Source of the DNA: Pseudomonas sp. M30-35
GTDB lineage: Bacteria > Pseudomonadota > Gammaproteobacteria > Pseudomonadales > Pseudomonadaceae
Direction: 5' to 3'
Assembly: GCF_002163625.1 (NCBI RefSeq)
Contig: NZ_CP020892.1
Location: forward strand, 2,294,001-2,358,000
DNA length: 64,000 bases
Of this stretch, positions 22,645 to 31,991 are shown in pieces. Made by a program: the position numbers and the translations under genes. Every line of letters starts with the position of its first letter. The stretch's first letter is position 1. Under the pieces are notes generated by a model. That model had not been told where the DNA came from and did no database searches. It saw only the letters and a program-made list of their open reading frames with translations.

Positions 22645-25600
22645 ATGAAAACGTCTATCGAAGTAATTGATCGCGCCACGAGTAATAACATCAACATGAT
22701 TGCCGACGGCAATCTAGCCATAAGCCTGAACACACCCAGTGTTGTGTTAGTGCATGGTTCCGTTGCCGATGTGGATCGTTATGAGCGAACCGGCAATGAT
22801 CTGTTGATTTATATGAAGGATGGCAGCGTTATTCGTTGTGATGGATATTTTCAAGTCGATGAGACTGAACATCATAGCGAGCTTGTTTTTCAAGATGATA
22901 ACTCTGCGCTGACCCACATTAGTTTCGCGGATATGCCCGAAGTTGCCCCTGATCAGATTGTGCCGTTGCAAGCCCAAATAGAGATGCTTGATAAGGTTGA
23001 TCCGTTGCTCTACGGCAGCGACGACTCGAGTGGATATGGACTGCTAGGTTTGATGGGGGCAGGGCTTGGCGGCGCCTTGGTGGGGGCAGTGCTGAATAAC
23101 GATGAAGACGGTGGGTCTAACAAGGTTGTAACTATTGATAACACCCTGCCGCCTGAAACTGCGCCGCCTACTTTCATTGCAACCGACAATCAAGGTCAGC
23201 TCCAAACGCTGCTAGTCAACGGCAGCAAGACCGATGACCTTAGTCCTGTCTTTAGTGGTAGCGGTCAGGCTGGCGCAAACATTCAGATCGTAAACGTTGA
23301 GGGTGTCGTTATTGCCAGCACCCAAGTCGGGGCGGGAGGTACTTGGACAGTCACTGCTCCCGATCAAGCGCTGGGTCAGCATACCTATGAAGTCGTGCAG
23401 CAGAGTGGTGGCAACAGTCTGAGTGCGGGCACGGTCAGCTTCGATATCGTAGGCAACACTGTCGAGCTGACGATTGATCCTGTAGGCGGCGATAACCAGA
23501 TCGACGAAAGCGAAGTGAGTGCGGCCCTCATCGTCAGCGGTAGTGCCACTGGTCTCGAGACTGGCACGGAAGTCATTGTGTCAATCGCAGACAAAAGCTA
23601 CACCACGCAAATTATCGATGGTGGGCTTTGGAGTCTTGAGCTGCCGAGTGAGGTGGTTGCAGGCCTGCATGATGGTTTTTACACCGCTCAGGTAAGCGCT
23701 ACAGACCTTGCTGGTAATGGTCACACGGCTTCCAAAGGGTTTTCCGTAGACACTTCAGCTCCAGTTGTCAGCATAAATGCCGTAGCCCTGGATGATGTGC
23801 TGAATGCTTCGGAAGTGTCGACTACGCAAACCATCAGTGGCTCAGTAATGGGGGCAGCAGCAGGTGAGACTGTTACGGTCAATGTTGGGGGCACGCAGTA
23901 TCAGGGTTTGCTGGGCATCGACAACACATGGTCTGTCGATATTCCAAGCTCTATGTGGACGACCATTGGCGATGGTGCGCTGACAATCTCTGCCAGCACT
24001 GTCGATGCGGCAGGCAACACGGGCGAGGCAAGCCGTGACATATCTATTGCCGCAGGCCTGCCTGGTTTGCGTGTTGCGACCGTTTCAGGCGACGACATTA
24101 TCAACGCAATCGAACATGCCCAAGACCTTACTATTTTCGGCACAAGCACGGGGCTTGTTGCCGGTCAGACTGTAACGGCCACTATCGATGGTAAGAGTTA
24201 CCTGACGGCGATCAATGCGGACGGGAGTTGGCAGGTTGGTTTGCAGGCCAGTGATGTTTCGAAATATATGCAAGGCTTGCTGGTTATACATGTCAGCAGC
24301 GCTGATGCTTCGGGCAACCCTGTCGCGATCGAGCATCAGATCATGGTTGATTTGGCGGATACAGCGGTCAGTATCAACGCCGTGGCGTTGGACAATATCA
24401 TCAACAGCGTCGAGCAAGCTTCTGACTTACTGCTTTCAGGTGCCACAGCGAATGTTGAAGCTGGTCAAGTTGTGGTTATCAATTTCGCGGGTCATCAATA
24501 TCTAGCAACTGTTGCTGGTGACGGTGGATGGAGCGTTGTTTTACCTGCAACTGACCTGGGTGGGCTTACTGATGGTTATCGCAATCTAGAGGTTCAGGTC
24601 ACCAATAGCACAGGGAGTGTTGCGCACAGCGAGCAGCTCGTTCAGGTTGATGTGACCTCACCGATACTGGTTATCGGCCCTGCTGTCAGTAGCGGCGGAC
24701 TGGATTCCGCGCACGATGATTTACTGAACGCGTTGGAGGTCAATCAGGATCTTCTGGTCAGCGGCGTTACCTCTGCGCAGGTAGATCAAGCCTTGACTGT
24801 CAGCCTGAACGGTCAGAGTTATCAGACTGTTGTTGGTGGGGGCGGCGTTTGGAGCGTCACCATTCCTTCCACAAATTTCTCTTCAGCACCTGACGGCGCT
24901 CTACTAATCACAGCAACTACCACCGACAAAGCTGGTAACAGCGTGCTGCAGACTCGCGAGTTGACAGTCGATACCACCGCGCCAGTCATCACCATTAATA
25001 CTGTTGCGGGCGACAATGTCATTGACGGTACAGAGCAGAAGGCCGGACAGCTTATCAGTGGCACCGCGGATACCGAGCCCGGCCAAGTTGTAGAGGTCAC
25101 GTTTAACGGGCGCACTTATCAATCCGTGGTAGCCGACGGTGGCGCCTGGAGTGTGGATGTTGATGCGCGTGACTTCCTTGATACGCCTGATGGTGATTAT
25201 GACATCACTGCTTCAGTGGTCGATAAAGCTGGCAATGCCGGAGCAACAAACGGTTCTGTGTACCTGCAGGCGGATGCACCCACTGTAACTATCAATAGCT
25301 TCACTGCGGACGATATCCTCAGCAAGCTTGAGCAAGGCGCCCCACAGACTCTCTCGGGTACATCATCGGTTGACGCCGGACGAGTCGTGACCGTGACGCT
25401 CAATGGCAAGGATTACAGTGCTCCAGTCCAAGGGGATCACTCATGGAGTGTGGTGCTCGGCACGGCTGATTTGGCTGCCCTGGCAGATTCGGGTGTTTAT
25501 AGTATTACCGCGACAGCTACAGACAATGTCGGTAATACCGGTTCCAGCGATCACTCTTTCACAGTTGATCTCAGTGGCCCATTGATGACGCTGACTATCG

Positions 25601-28600
25601 ACAGCATCACCGTCGACAGTGGTCCATCCAGCAGTGATTTCATTACTAATGATACCTCCTTGGCAGTCCAAGGTACGTTGGGCGCTGAGTTGGGGGCGGG
25701 CGAGCTGATGCAAATCAGCCTCGATGGCGGGGCGACGTGGATAAACCTCCATGTGTCGGGCACGACATGGACCTATGTCGACAGCAGAACGCTGGGTGAT
25801 GGCACGCACGATTACACGGTTCGCCTGATCGACTCCCTCGGTAATGTTGGGGCAACAGCTAGTCAATTGGTCACTATTGATACCAATGCACCTACATCAA
25901 CCATTGCCATTACCAGTATCAGCGATGACACTGGTTCGTACGTCGACTACATCACTAATGACACTAGCCTGACGGTCAACGGCACCTTATCCAGCCCTTT
26001 AGCGGTCGATGAGCTGGCGCAAATCAGCCTGGACAACGGCGCGACCTGGACAGCCTTGAGCATTGCGGGCACGACCTGGAGCCATGCTGATGATCGAACC
26101 TTAGTCGATGGCTCATACCAATACACGGTGCGCGTGATCGATGTGGCCGGCAGTATTGGCTCAACCTATACCCAAACTGTCATTGTCGACACAGCAGCGC
26201 CGGTTGCCGCAATTCACATTGACAGCATCACTGATGATACCGGTGTGTCTGCGACGGACTACATCACCAGCGATAACACGCTGGTGGTTAATGGCACCTT
26301 GAGCGCTGCGCTCAATACTGACGAAATCGCGCAGATTAGTTTGGATGGCGGCGCAGTGTGGACCGCTTTGGTGACGAGTGGCTTGGCTTGGAACTACACA
26401 GATGGCCGCACGCTATCTGACGGTGTGCACACCTATCAGGTTCGTGTCGTTGACCTTGCCGGCAACTCAGGCCCAGTTGAGCAGCAAGCGGTTACGGTTG
26501 ATCGTGTGGCGCCGACTACTTCGATCAGTATTGACAGCATTAGTGATGATACCGGCTTGTCCTTGACGGATTTCATCACCCGCGACACCAGCCTCACGTT
26601 GTCCGGCACCTTAGGCAAAGCGCTGGAAAGCGATGAGCTCGTACAAATCAGCATTGATGCTGGTACGACATGGATCACCCTGACGGATGTCACCGGCACT
26701 CAATGGGGTTACATCGACTCGCGCGTGCTGACCGACGGAAATTACGATTACCAGCTACGGGTTATCGATCAAGCTGGGAACATTGGTCAAACTGCTAGCC
26801 AAACGGTTGTGGTAGACACAATTGCTCCGCTGGAACAGGCAACTATTACTGGCTACGACGATGATCAAGGGGCGCGTCAAGGCATTCAGACGACTCACAA
26901 CATTACTGACGATACCGCACCGGTTCTGCAAGGTACGCTCACTGCTGAGTTGCAAGGTGGTGAAGTTCTGAAGATTTTCCAGAACGGTATTTATCTGGGT
27001 GTAGCGACGGTTAGTGGGGGCACTTGGGCCTATGCGCTCACTGGCCTGGAAAATGCCAATACATACGACTACTCGGCGGTGGTCACCGATGCAGCAGGTA
27101 ACACGACAACCTCAGCTGACTATCGGTTGAATGTGGATACCAGCGTTCCGAGCAGTGTCACGTTCGAGTCTCAAATCACCTCGGATACGACTCCGGTGCT
27201 ACGAGGCACGATTTTGGAGGACTTGAGTGCCAGCCAGATACTGTATATCACGGTTAATGGCATAACCTACTCGTCCAGTACTAGTTATGGTGACGGTCGG
27301 GTTGTTGTTGATACGGCAAATCGTACTTGGTACGTGCAGATACCCAGTAGCGACAACTTGGGTATCGATACTTATGACGTGATTGCCAAAGTGGTTAACG
27401 AGGACAGCAATGGCAGCCTCAGCAGCGAGACTTTCAGCGGGGCACAGGTTGTAATCGCCGAACCGGCTATCGATACGCAATGGGCTGGCGATGCGCCTGG
27501 GGAAAGGACAAATAACCAAGAAGGTCTAAGTTACAGCATTGGAGAAAACGGCCTGTGGAATATTGTTGCCAATACAGCGGTTTACAACAGCAGTGATTTA
27601 AACACCTACAGCACTGATGTTCTGGCGAAGGAAAGTGTCACTGGTAACACGGTGAACTACACCTATTTCGACTTGGATCGAGATGGCGATATGGATATTT
27701 TTGCCACGCAAACCAGCTATACACGGCCATTCCAATATTGGCAGAACGATAATGGCAGCTATACCAGCAAAACGATCGAATATGGTGCCTTGGATACCTA
27801 TTACGGTGGTACGGTTGCCTATGACCGTACTGGTAATGGCTATCTTGATCTTGTGCTGGGTGATAGTAATTTAGATAGCTATTCGTCGGGCTGGTTTAAC
27901 AATAACCAGGACGGAACCTTCACTCAAGATACGGTGACTCGTGGCTTAACCCCGTCCTACTCCTTTGGCGCCAGTATCTCTGGCGTGGATATCAATAACG
28001 ATGGCACGGTTGATATCACGGGCCAGATGAATGGCGGCGGTGGCAGTAACGGCTACACGCTGGGAGTTATTACCAATAACGGCGATGGCACTATGGCCAT
28101 CGGCCAGATCGTGAATAATGTATTCAATGATGGCGGTGGTGCCGACAATGTAGGCACTAGCATGACTTGGGCAGACTTCAACGGTGACGGTACGTTAGAT
28201 CTTTACCTTAACCAACACTTCGCTGGCGCGAACAAAGCCGCAGTTTTAATCAACAACAACGGAACCCTCGACAACTTCGTTGAAGTCAACGCCGGCCCGG
28301 ATGTTCGTTCACGGATTGCCTTGGCTGTTGATTGGGATCACAACGGCACCACTGATATTGCCAAGATGGGTGGCTACAACAACGGCGACACCATCCAGAT
28401 GATACTCAATAACGGTAACGGCCTGAGCTGGACCAATGCCAACCTGAACTACAGCTACAGTTCTCGCCTTACCGGTGCAGCCGCCATGGATTACGACTGG
28501 GATGGTGCTGTCGACTTGATTGGCTTTACCAACAATGGTCATTCGTTTGTGGTGAAGAACACCAATGCTGTCGCCGAAGGTACTTCGATGCACCTACGGA

Positions 28601-29628
28601 TTGTCGATCAGAACGGCATTAATGCGTTCTACGGCAACACGGTACAGCTCTTTGACAGCAGTGGTGCCCTGGTTGCCACGCAGATCCTCAATGCGCAGTC
28701 AGGGGTTGGTGTGAACGACAGCTCTGCATTACTCAACTTCTATGGGTTGAGTGCGAGTGAGACCTACTCGGTCAACTTGATCCGCATTGTCGATGGCGTG
28801 CGTTCGGATGTGACTGAAACAGTGAACAGTGGTTGGGGTGGCTTGACCACGGGTGACGCCACACACAACTACGTGCTATCTGTGGAGTCAGATAGCGACC
28901 GCAATAATGGTGTGTTTGTTGGTAGCGGATACAACGACACATTCATCGCAACCGCAGGCTCTGACACCTATAACGGTGGGGGTGGCTGGAGCTACAGCTC
29001 AGAGCACGGTACTTGGGTCGCGGCGAATGGCGGCATGGATGTTGTGGACTACCAGCTGGCGACTAACGGTGTCACGGTCGATTTAAGCTCCACAGCAACC
29101 CAGGACACTGGTTTCAACAGCGCAAAACTAGTGGATGTCGAAGGTGTATTGGGCAGTAGCTTTGACGATATCTTCACTGGCAGCGCAGGTGATAACCAGT
29201 TTCAGGGGCGTGGTGGCAATGACTTGATCAATATCGCTAACGGCGGACACGACAGCTTGATCTACAACCTGCTCAGTGCAGTTGATGCAACGGGTGGCAA
29301 TGGTACTGATGCCATCGCAGGCTTTACCGTTGGGACCTGGGAAGGGACCAACGACACCGATCGCATCGATATCAATGAGCTGTTGCACAGCGCAGGTTAT
29401 ACAGGCACGGGCAGTGCAAGTTATGTCGATGGGGTGGCGACACTGGATACTTCTGCAGGGAACATTGAGGACTACCTCAGCGTACTGCAGAACGGCGCCA
29501 ACACCGATATCCAGTTCGACCATGACGGGCTTGGCGGCGCATTTGATCCGACCACAATCGCGTCCCTAAGCGGCGTGCAAGTCGATCTGGCAACGCTGCT
29601 GGCCAATCACCAGTTGTTGGTGGCATAG
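22645..29628 (+). CDS. BapA-like giant adhesin, type I secretion substrate
   Basis: This is a 2327-residue surface or secreted adhesin, probably biofilm matrix. The architecture I can read is as follows. Residues 1-110 are a BapA/LapF-type prefix domain. A Gly-rich hydrophobic stretch (LLGLMGAGLGGALVGAVL, 133-150) follows. From about 270 to 977 there are seven Ig-like repeats of about 100 residues (type A). From 978 to 1394 there are four different Ig-like repeats (type B), then two variants to about 1605. Residues 1670-1965 are an FG-GAP/VCBS-like region with at least six DxDxDG-type calcium loops. Residues 2093-2200 carry degenerate RTX repeats, followed by a C-terminal type I secretion signal (acidic and hydrophobic tail ending HQLLVA). 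It has no Sec signal peptide, as expected. Its closest known relative by layout is P. aeruginosa PA1874 (BapA). It starts 49 bp after the TolC gene. Confidence 0.92.
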   Translation: MKTSIEVIDRATSNNINMIADGNLAISLNTPSVVLVHGSVADVDRYERTGNDLLIYMKDGSVIRCDGYFQVDETEHHSELVFQDDNSALTHISFADMPEVAPDQIVPLQAQIEMLDKVDPLLYGSDDSSGYGLLGLMGAGLGGALVGAVLNNDEDGGSNKVVTIDNTLPPETAPPTFIATDNQGQLQTLLVNGSKTDDLSPVFSGSGQAGANIQIVNVEGVVIASTQVGAGGTWTVTAPDQALGQHTYEVVQQSGGNSLSAGTVSFDIVGNTVELTIDPVGGDNQIDESEVSAALIVSGSATGLETGTEVIVSIADKSYTTQIIDGGLWSLELPSEVVAGLHDGFYTAQVSATDLAGNGHTASKGFSVDTSAPVVSINAVALDDVLNASEVSTTQTISGSVMGAAAGETVTVNVGGTQYQGLLGIDNTWSVDIPSSMWTTIGDGALTISASTVDAAGNTGEASRDISIAAGLPGLRVATVSGDDIINAIEHAQDLTIFGTSTGLVAGQTVTATIDGKSYLTAINADGSWQVGLQASDVSKYMQGLLVIHVSSADASGNPVAIEHQIMVDLADTAVSINAVALDNIINSVEQASDLLLSGATANVEAGQVVVINFAGHQYLATVAGDGGWSVVLPATDLGGLTDGYRNLEVQVTNSTGSVAHSEQLVQVDVTSPILVIGPAVSSGGLDSAHDDLLNALEVNQDLLVSGVTSAQVDQALTVSLNGQSYQTVVGGGGVWSVTIPSTNFSSAPDGALLITATTTDKAGNSVLQTRELTVDTTAPVITINTVAGDNVIDGTEQKAGQLISGTADTEPGQVVEVTFNGRTYQSVVADGGAWSVDVDARDFLDTPDGDYDITASVVDKAGNAGATNGSVYLQADAPTVTINSFTADDILSKLEQGAPQTLSGTSSVDAGRVVTVTLNGKDYSAPVQGDHSWSVVLGTADLAALADSGVYSITATATDNVGNTGSSDHSFTVDLSGPLMTLTIDSITVDSGPSSSDFITNDTSLAVQGTLGAELGAGELMQISLDGGATWINLHVSGTTWTYVDSRTLGDGTHDYTVRLIDSLGNVGATASQLVTIDTNAPTSTIAITSISDDTGSYVDYITNDTSLTVNGTLSSPLAVDELAQISLDNGATWTALSIAGTTWSHADDRTLVDGSYQYTVRVIDVAGSIGSTYTQTVIVDTAAPVAAIHIDSITDDTGVSATDYITSDNTLVVNGTLSAALNTDEIAQISLDGGAVWTALVTSGLAWNYTDGRTLSDGVHTYQVRVVDLAGNSGPVEQQAVTVDRVAPTTSISIDSISDDTGLSLTDFITRDTSLTLSGTLGKALESDELVQISIDAGTTWITLTDVTGTQWGYIDSRVLTDGNYDYQLRVIDQAGNIGQTASQTVVVDTIAPLEQATITGYDDDQGARQGIQTTHNITDDTAPVLQGTLTAELQGGEVLKIFQNGIYLGVATVSGGTWAYALTGLENANTYDYSAVVTDAAGNTTTSADYRLNVDTSVPSSVTFESQITSDTTPVLRGTILEDLSASQILYITVNGITYSSSTSYGDGRVVVDTANRTWYVQIPSSDNLGIDTYDVIAKVVNEDSNGSLSSETFSGAQVVIAEPAIDTQWAGDAPGERTNNQEGLSYSIGENGLWNIVANTAVYNSSDLNTYSTDVLAKESVTGNTVNYTYFDLDRDGDMDIFATQTSYTRPFQYWQNDNGSYTSKTIEYGALDTYYGGTVAYDRTGNGYLDLVLGDSNLDSYSSGWFNNNQDGTFTQDTVTRGLTPSYSFGASISGVDINNDGTVDITGQMNGGGGSNGYTLGVITNNGDGTMAIGQIVNNVFNDGGGADNVGTSMTWADFNGDGTLDLYLNQHFAGANKAAVLINNNGTLDNFVEVNAGPDVRSRIALAVDWDHNGTTDIAKMGGYNNGDTIQMILNNGNGLSWTNANLNYSYSSRLTGAAAMDYDWDGAVDLIGFTNNGHSFVVKNTNAVAEGTSMHLRIVDQNGINAFYGNTVQLFDSSGALVATQILNAQSGVGVNDSSALLNFYGLSASETYSVNLIRIVDGVRSDVTETVNSGWGGLTTGDATHNYVLSVESDSDRNNGVFVGSGYNDTFIATAGSDTYNGGGGWSYSSEHGTWVAANGGMDVVDYQLATNGVTVDLSSTATQDTGFNSAKLVDVEGVLGSSFDDIFTGSAGDNQFQGRGGNDLINIANGGHDSLIYNLLSAVDATGGNGTDAIAGFTVGTWEGTNDTDRIDINELLHSAGYTGTGSASYVDGVATLDTSAGNIEDYLSVLQNGANTDIQFDHDGLGGAFDPTTIASLSGVQVDLATLLANHQLLVA
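23452..25575 (+). repeat. Type A Ig-like repeats of the adhesin (7 copies)
   Basis: The translated repeat unit is about 100 residues, with recurring elements (V)xINAVAxDDxxNxxE, LxxSGxxxxxxxGQxV, xGxWSVxxPxxD and (A)TDxAGNxxxxxxxxxVD. The copies start near residues 270, 372, 474, 574, 673, 779 and 880. Copy 5 has an insertion before the DDLLNALE element. Copies differ a lot at DNA level, which limits recombination. Confidence 0.8.
25576..26826 (+). repeat. Type B Ig-like repeats of the adhesin (4 copies)
   Basis: The unit is about 103 residues: ITSISDDTG, then (D)YITNDTSLTVNGTL, DELAQISLDxGATW, (D)xRTLxDGxxxYxVRVID and ending in VDTxAP. The copies start near residues 980, 1084, 1187 and 1291. 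They are much closer to each other than the type A copies, which suggests more recent duplication. Confidence 0.8.
27652..28539 (+). repeat. FG-GAP/VCBS-type calcium-loop repeats in the adhesin
   Basis: At least six loops of the form DxDxDGxxD or close variants occur in register: DLDRDGDMD, DRTGNGYLD, DINNDGTVD, DFNGDGTLD, DWDHNGTTD and DYDWDGAVD. This is the pattern of a calcium-binding FG-GAP beta-propeller. It lies between the Ig-like stalk and the RTX/secretion signal, where a ligand-binding tip domain would be expected. Confidence 0.75.
28921..29244 (+). repeat. Degenerate RTX-like calcium repeats before the secretion signal
   Basis: These are Gly/Asp motifs such as GSGYNDTF, AGSDTYNGGGG, GSSFDDIFTGSAGDN and GRGGNDLI, at residues 2093-2200. 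Such nonapeptide-like repeats bind calcium outside the cell and help type I substrates fold after export. Confidence 0.75.
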
Positions 29629-29640
29629 CCGGAGGCTGGG

Positions 29641-29691
29641 AAGGGGCGCAATGCGCCCCTTTACTTCGATACGGGGTCGTTCTGACCCCGT
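29641..29691 (+). promoter_or_regulatory. Tandem hairpins between adhesin and ABC exporter genes
   Basis: There are two perfect stem-loops in a row. AAGGGGCGC/GCGCCCCTT (29641-29661) has a 3-base loop. ACGGGGTC/GACCCCGT (29671-29691) has a 5-base loop. They begin 13 bp after the adhesin stop. Only a short T-run follows the first, so they may be a partial terminator or an mRNA-stability element that lowers expression of the downstream exporter genes. Confidence 0.6.
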
Positions 29692-29854
29692 TCATCAGAA
29701 GCGGTTAATAACCACCTGTTCTGCTGCGAGCGATACGTAGGCGTGCAGCGCAGACTGAACAAATCAATCCGCTACTCAGCAGTGAACAGAGACTGGGGTG
29801 TTTATTCCAATTCATCTGATGAGTCATTGCGATTGCCATATAGGCTATTTTTTA

Positions 29855-31969
29855 ATGAGTCACTTAACATCAAGTCATGAGTCATGGCTGTCAGCGATGC
29901 TGATGGTGGCGAAACATTACCGTTTGGATTTTTCAGAAGAGAACGTACGGGTTGCCCTGAGTTGGGACAACGACACCTCACTGGACTTGTTGCTAGAAGA
30001 CATGGGGCGCCAGCTTGGGCTTGAGTCATACATAGCTGAGTTTTCAGAAAAGTTTCTTGATCCTTGGCGCATGCCGTTTATTGTGCTGCTGCGCAAGGGT
30101 GACGTCGCTGTGCTCGAGCGCATGGATAGTGTCGGTCAGGTCTCAGTGCAGTTCAGCAATGAAGGCGGTCTCGCACTGACCATGAGCGTCAGTGAGTTGT
30201 CTGAGCACGTTGAACGCCTGGTGATATTGCGTCCGCTCACAGCCATTCCTGATATTCGGGTTGATGAATACATCAAGCCATTCAAGAAAAACTGGTTCTG
30301 GGAAATAGCGCTGCGTGATTGGCGTCGCTATGGCGAGATCATTGCGGCTTCATTGGCCGTTAATGTATTAGCGCTCGCCAGCATCATATTCTCCCTGCAA
30401 GTATATGACCGGGTTATTCCGGCACAGTCATATCCAACCTTGTGGGTATTGTTTAGCGGCGTGATTCTGGCTGTCTTCTTTGAGTTCACCTTACGCATGG
30501 TGCGCACTTATATCTCGGATTCGATAGGCAAGCGTGCAGACCTTAAAATATCCGATCGAGTGTTAGGTCATGCGCTGCGTGTGCAGAACAGTGCCAGGTC
30601 TAAATCAACGGGCTCGTTCATTTCACAGATCCGTGAGTTAGAGCAGGTTCGCGAACTGATCACTTCGACGACTATCGGCGCGGTGGCAGATTTGCCGTTC
30701 TTTTTCCTGTTCGTATTTATTCTTTGGATGATCGGCGGCCCATTGGTTTTTGTGGTGCTGGCAGCCGTTCCAATGTTGGTCATTCCTGGCTTGCTGGTGC
30801 AGAGGCCTTTCTCGAAGCTCTCCAACGATGGGATGCGCGAATCGGCCATCCGCAACGCCACGTTGGTGGAGGTTGTGGAAAGCATCGAGGATATTAAGCT
30901 GCTGCGCGCTGAGCAAAGGTTTCAAAATCAATGGAACCATAACAATGAAGTCGCCGCGAACATCAGTATGCGTCAGCGGTTTTTGACCGCCATGCTCATG
31001 ACCTGGACCCAGCAAGTTACGACCCTGGTCTATGCTTCAGTGTTGTTGATTGGCTGCTACATGGTCATCCAGGGCGATTTAACCACGGGCTCACTGGTTG
31101 CCATGACACTGCTGTCATCGCGCACCATCGCACCTCTCTCACAGATTACCGGGGTGCTTTCCCGCTGGCAGCAAGCCAAGGTGGCACGTAAAGGCCTGGA
31201 CGAGCTGATGAACAGGCCAATTGATCAGCCCGCCCGGGGCAAAGCGGTGCACAAGGCATCGCTGCGTGGGGCCTACCAACTGAAGGGTGTGGAGTTCCTT
31301 TACGACCCGGAAGGAAAAACTTCGGATATCAGCATTGCTGCGCTGAGTATCAAGGAAGGCGAGAAGGTGGCCGTTCTGGGTCGCAATGGCGCAGGCAAAT
31401 CTACTTTGTTGCAATTGCTGTCTGGCATGCGCTTTCCCTCCCAGGGCCAACTGCTACTCGATGATATTGCGATCACTTCGCTGGACACTGCTGACTTGCG
31501 TCGAGACATGGGGTTTCTGCACCAAAACTCCCGGCTTTTTTTTGGCTCAATCCGCGAAAACCTGACCATGGGGCGGCCGCTAGCCACCGACGAAGAGATC
31601 TATCGTGCGCTGCTCATGAGCGGAGCACTGACGTTCGTACAGAAGCAGACCAAGGCCCTCGATTATATGATTCTTGAAGGTGGATATGGCCTTTCTGGAG
31701 GGCAGCGCCAGGCATTGATGCTGGCTCGTATGCTGATCACCCAACCTAATATCGTCTTGCTCGATGAGCCGACTGCAGCGATGGACGATGTGACCGAGCG
31801 AGAAGTGATTGCTCACCTGAAGGACTGGCTCGGGCCGCGCACGTTAGTCCTTGCGACGCACCGGCCAGCGCTTCTTGAGTTGGTTGACCGAGTGATTATT
31901 GTCGATAGCGGAAACATCGTGATGGATGGTGAAAAAAGCGAAATCCTCAACAAGGTGGCAAAACCTTGA
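29855..31969 (+). CDS. Type I secretion ABC transporter/ATPase (LapB-like)
   Basis: This is the inner-membrane exporter for the adhesin, about 704 residues. It has an N-terminal C39 peptidase-like domain (residues 1-130) that lacks the catalytic Cys of bacteriocin exporters, so it is a substrate-docking domain. A six-helix ABC membrane domain follows (about 150-430), then a nucleotide-binding domain with Walker A GRNGAGKST, signature LSGGQ, Walker B IVLLDEPT and H-loop ATHR. The start is uncertain: GTG 29798, ATG 29819 and ATG 29855 are in frame and none has a strong ribosome binding site. I chose 29855 because it gives a family-like N-terminus. Confidence 0.92.
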   Translation: MSHLTSSHESWLSAMLMVAKHYRLDFSEENVRVALSWDNDTSLDLLLEDMGRQLGLESYIAEFSEKFLDPWRMPFIVLLRKGDVAVLERMDSVGQVSVQFSNEGGLALTMSVSELSEHVERLVILRPLTAIPDIRVDEYIKPFKKNWFWEIALRDWRRYGEIIAASLAVNVLALASIIFSLQVYDRVIPAQSYPTLWVLFSGVILAVFFEFTLRMVRTYISDSIGKRADLKISDRVLGHALRVQNSARSKSTGSFISQIRELEQVRELITSTTIGAVADLPFFFLFVFILWMIGGPLVFVVLAAVPMLVIPGLLVQRPFSKLSNDGMRESAIRNATLVEVVESIEDIKLLRAEQRFQNQWNHNNEVAANISMRQRFLTAMLMTWTQQVTTLVYASVLLIGCYMVIQGDLTTGSLVAMTLLSSRTIAPLSQITGVLSRWQQAKVARKGLDELMNRPIDQPARGKAVHKASLRGAYQLKGVEFLYDPEGKTSDISIAALSIKEGEKVAVLGRNGAGKSTLLQLLSGMRFPSQGQLLLDDIAITSLDTADLRRDMGFLHQNSRLFFGSIRENLTMGRPLATDEEIYRALLMSGALTFVQKQTKALDYMILEGGYGLSGGQRQALMLARMLITQPNIVLLDEPTAAMDDVTEREVIAHLKDWLGPRTLVLATHRPALLELVDRVIIVDSGNIVMDGEKSEILNKVAKP

Positions 31970-31991
31970 ACATCTATCGAGGCGGGGCGCA

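Noticed and set aside
22645..29628. Repeated DNA in the adhesin considered as a CRISPR or satellite array
   Set aside because: The repeats are about 300 bp, in frame, and encode Ig-like domains. There are no short identical repeats with unique spacers. No CRISPR array was seen in the window.
29855..31969. ABC exporter considered as a bacteriocin-processing (C39 peptidase) transporter
   Set aside because: The N-terminal domain lacks the catalytic cysteine motif, and the neighbours are adhesin, TolC and HlyD, which fits type I secretion.
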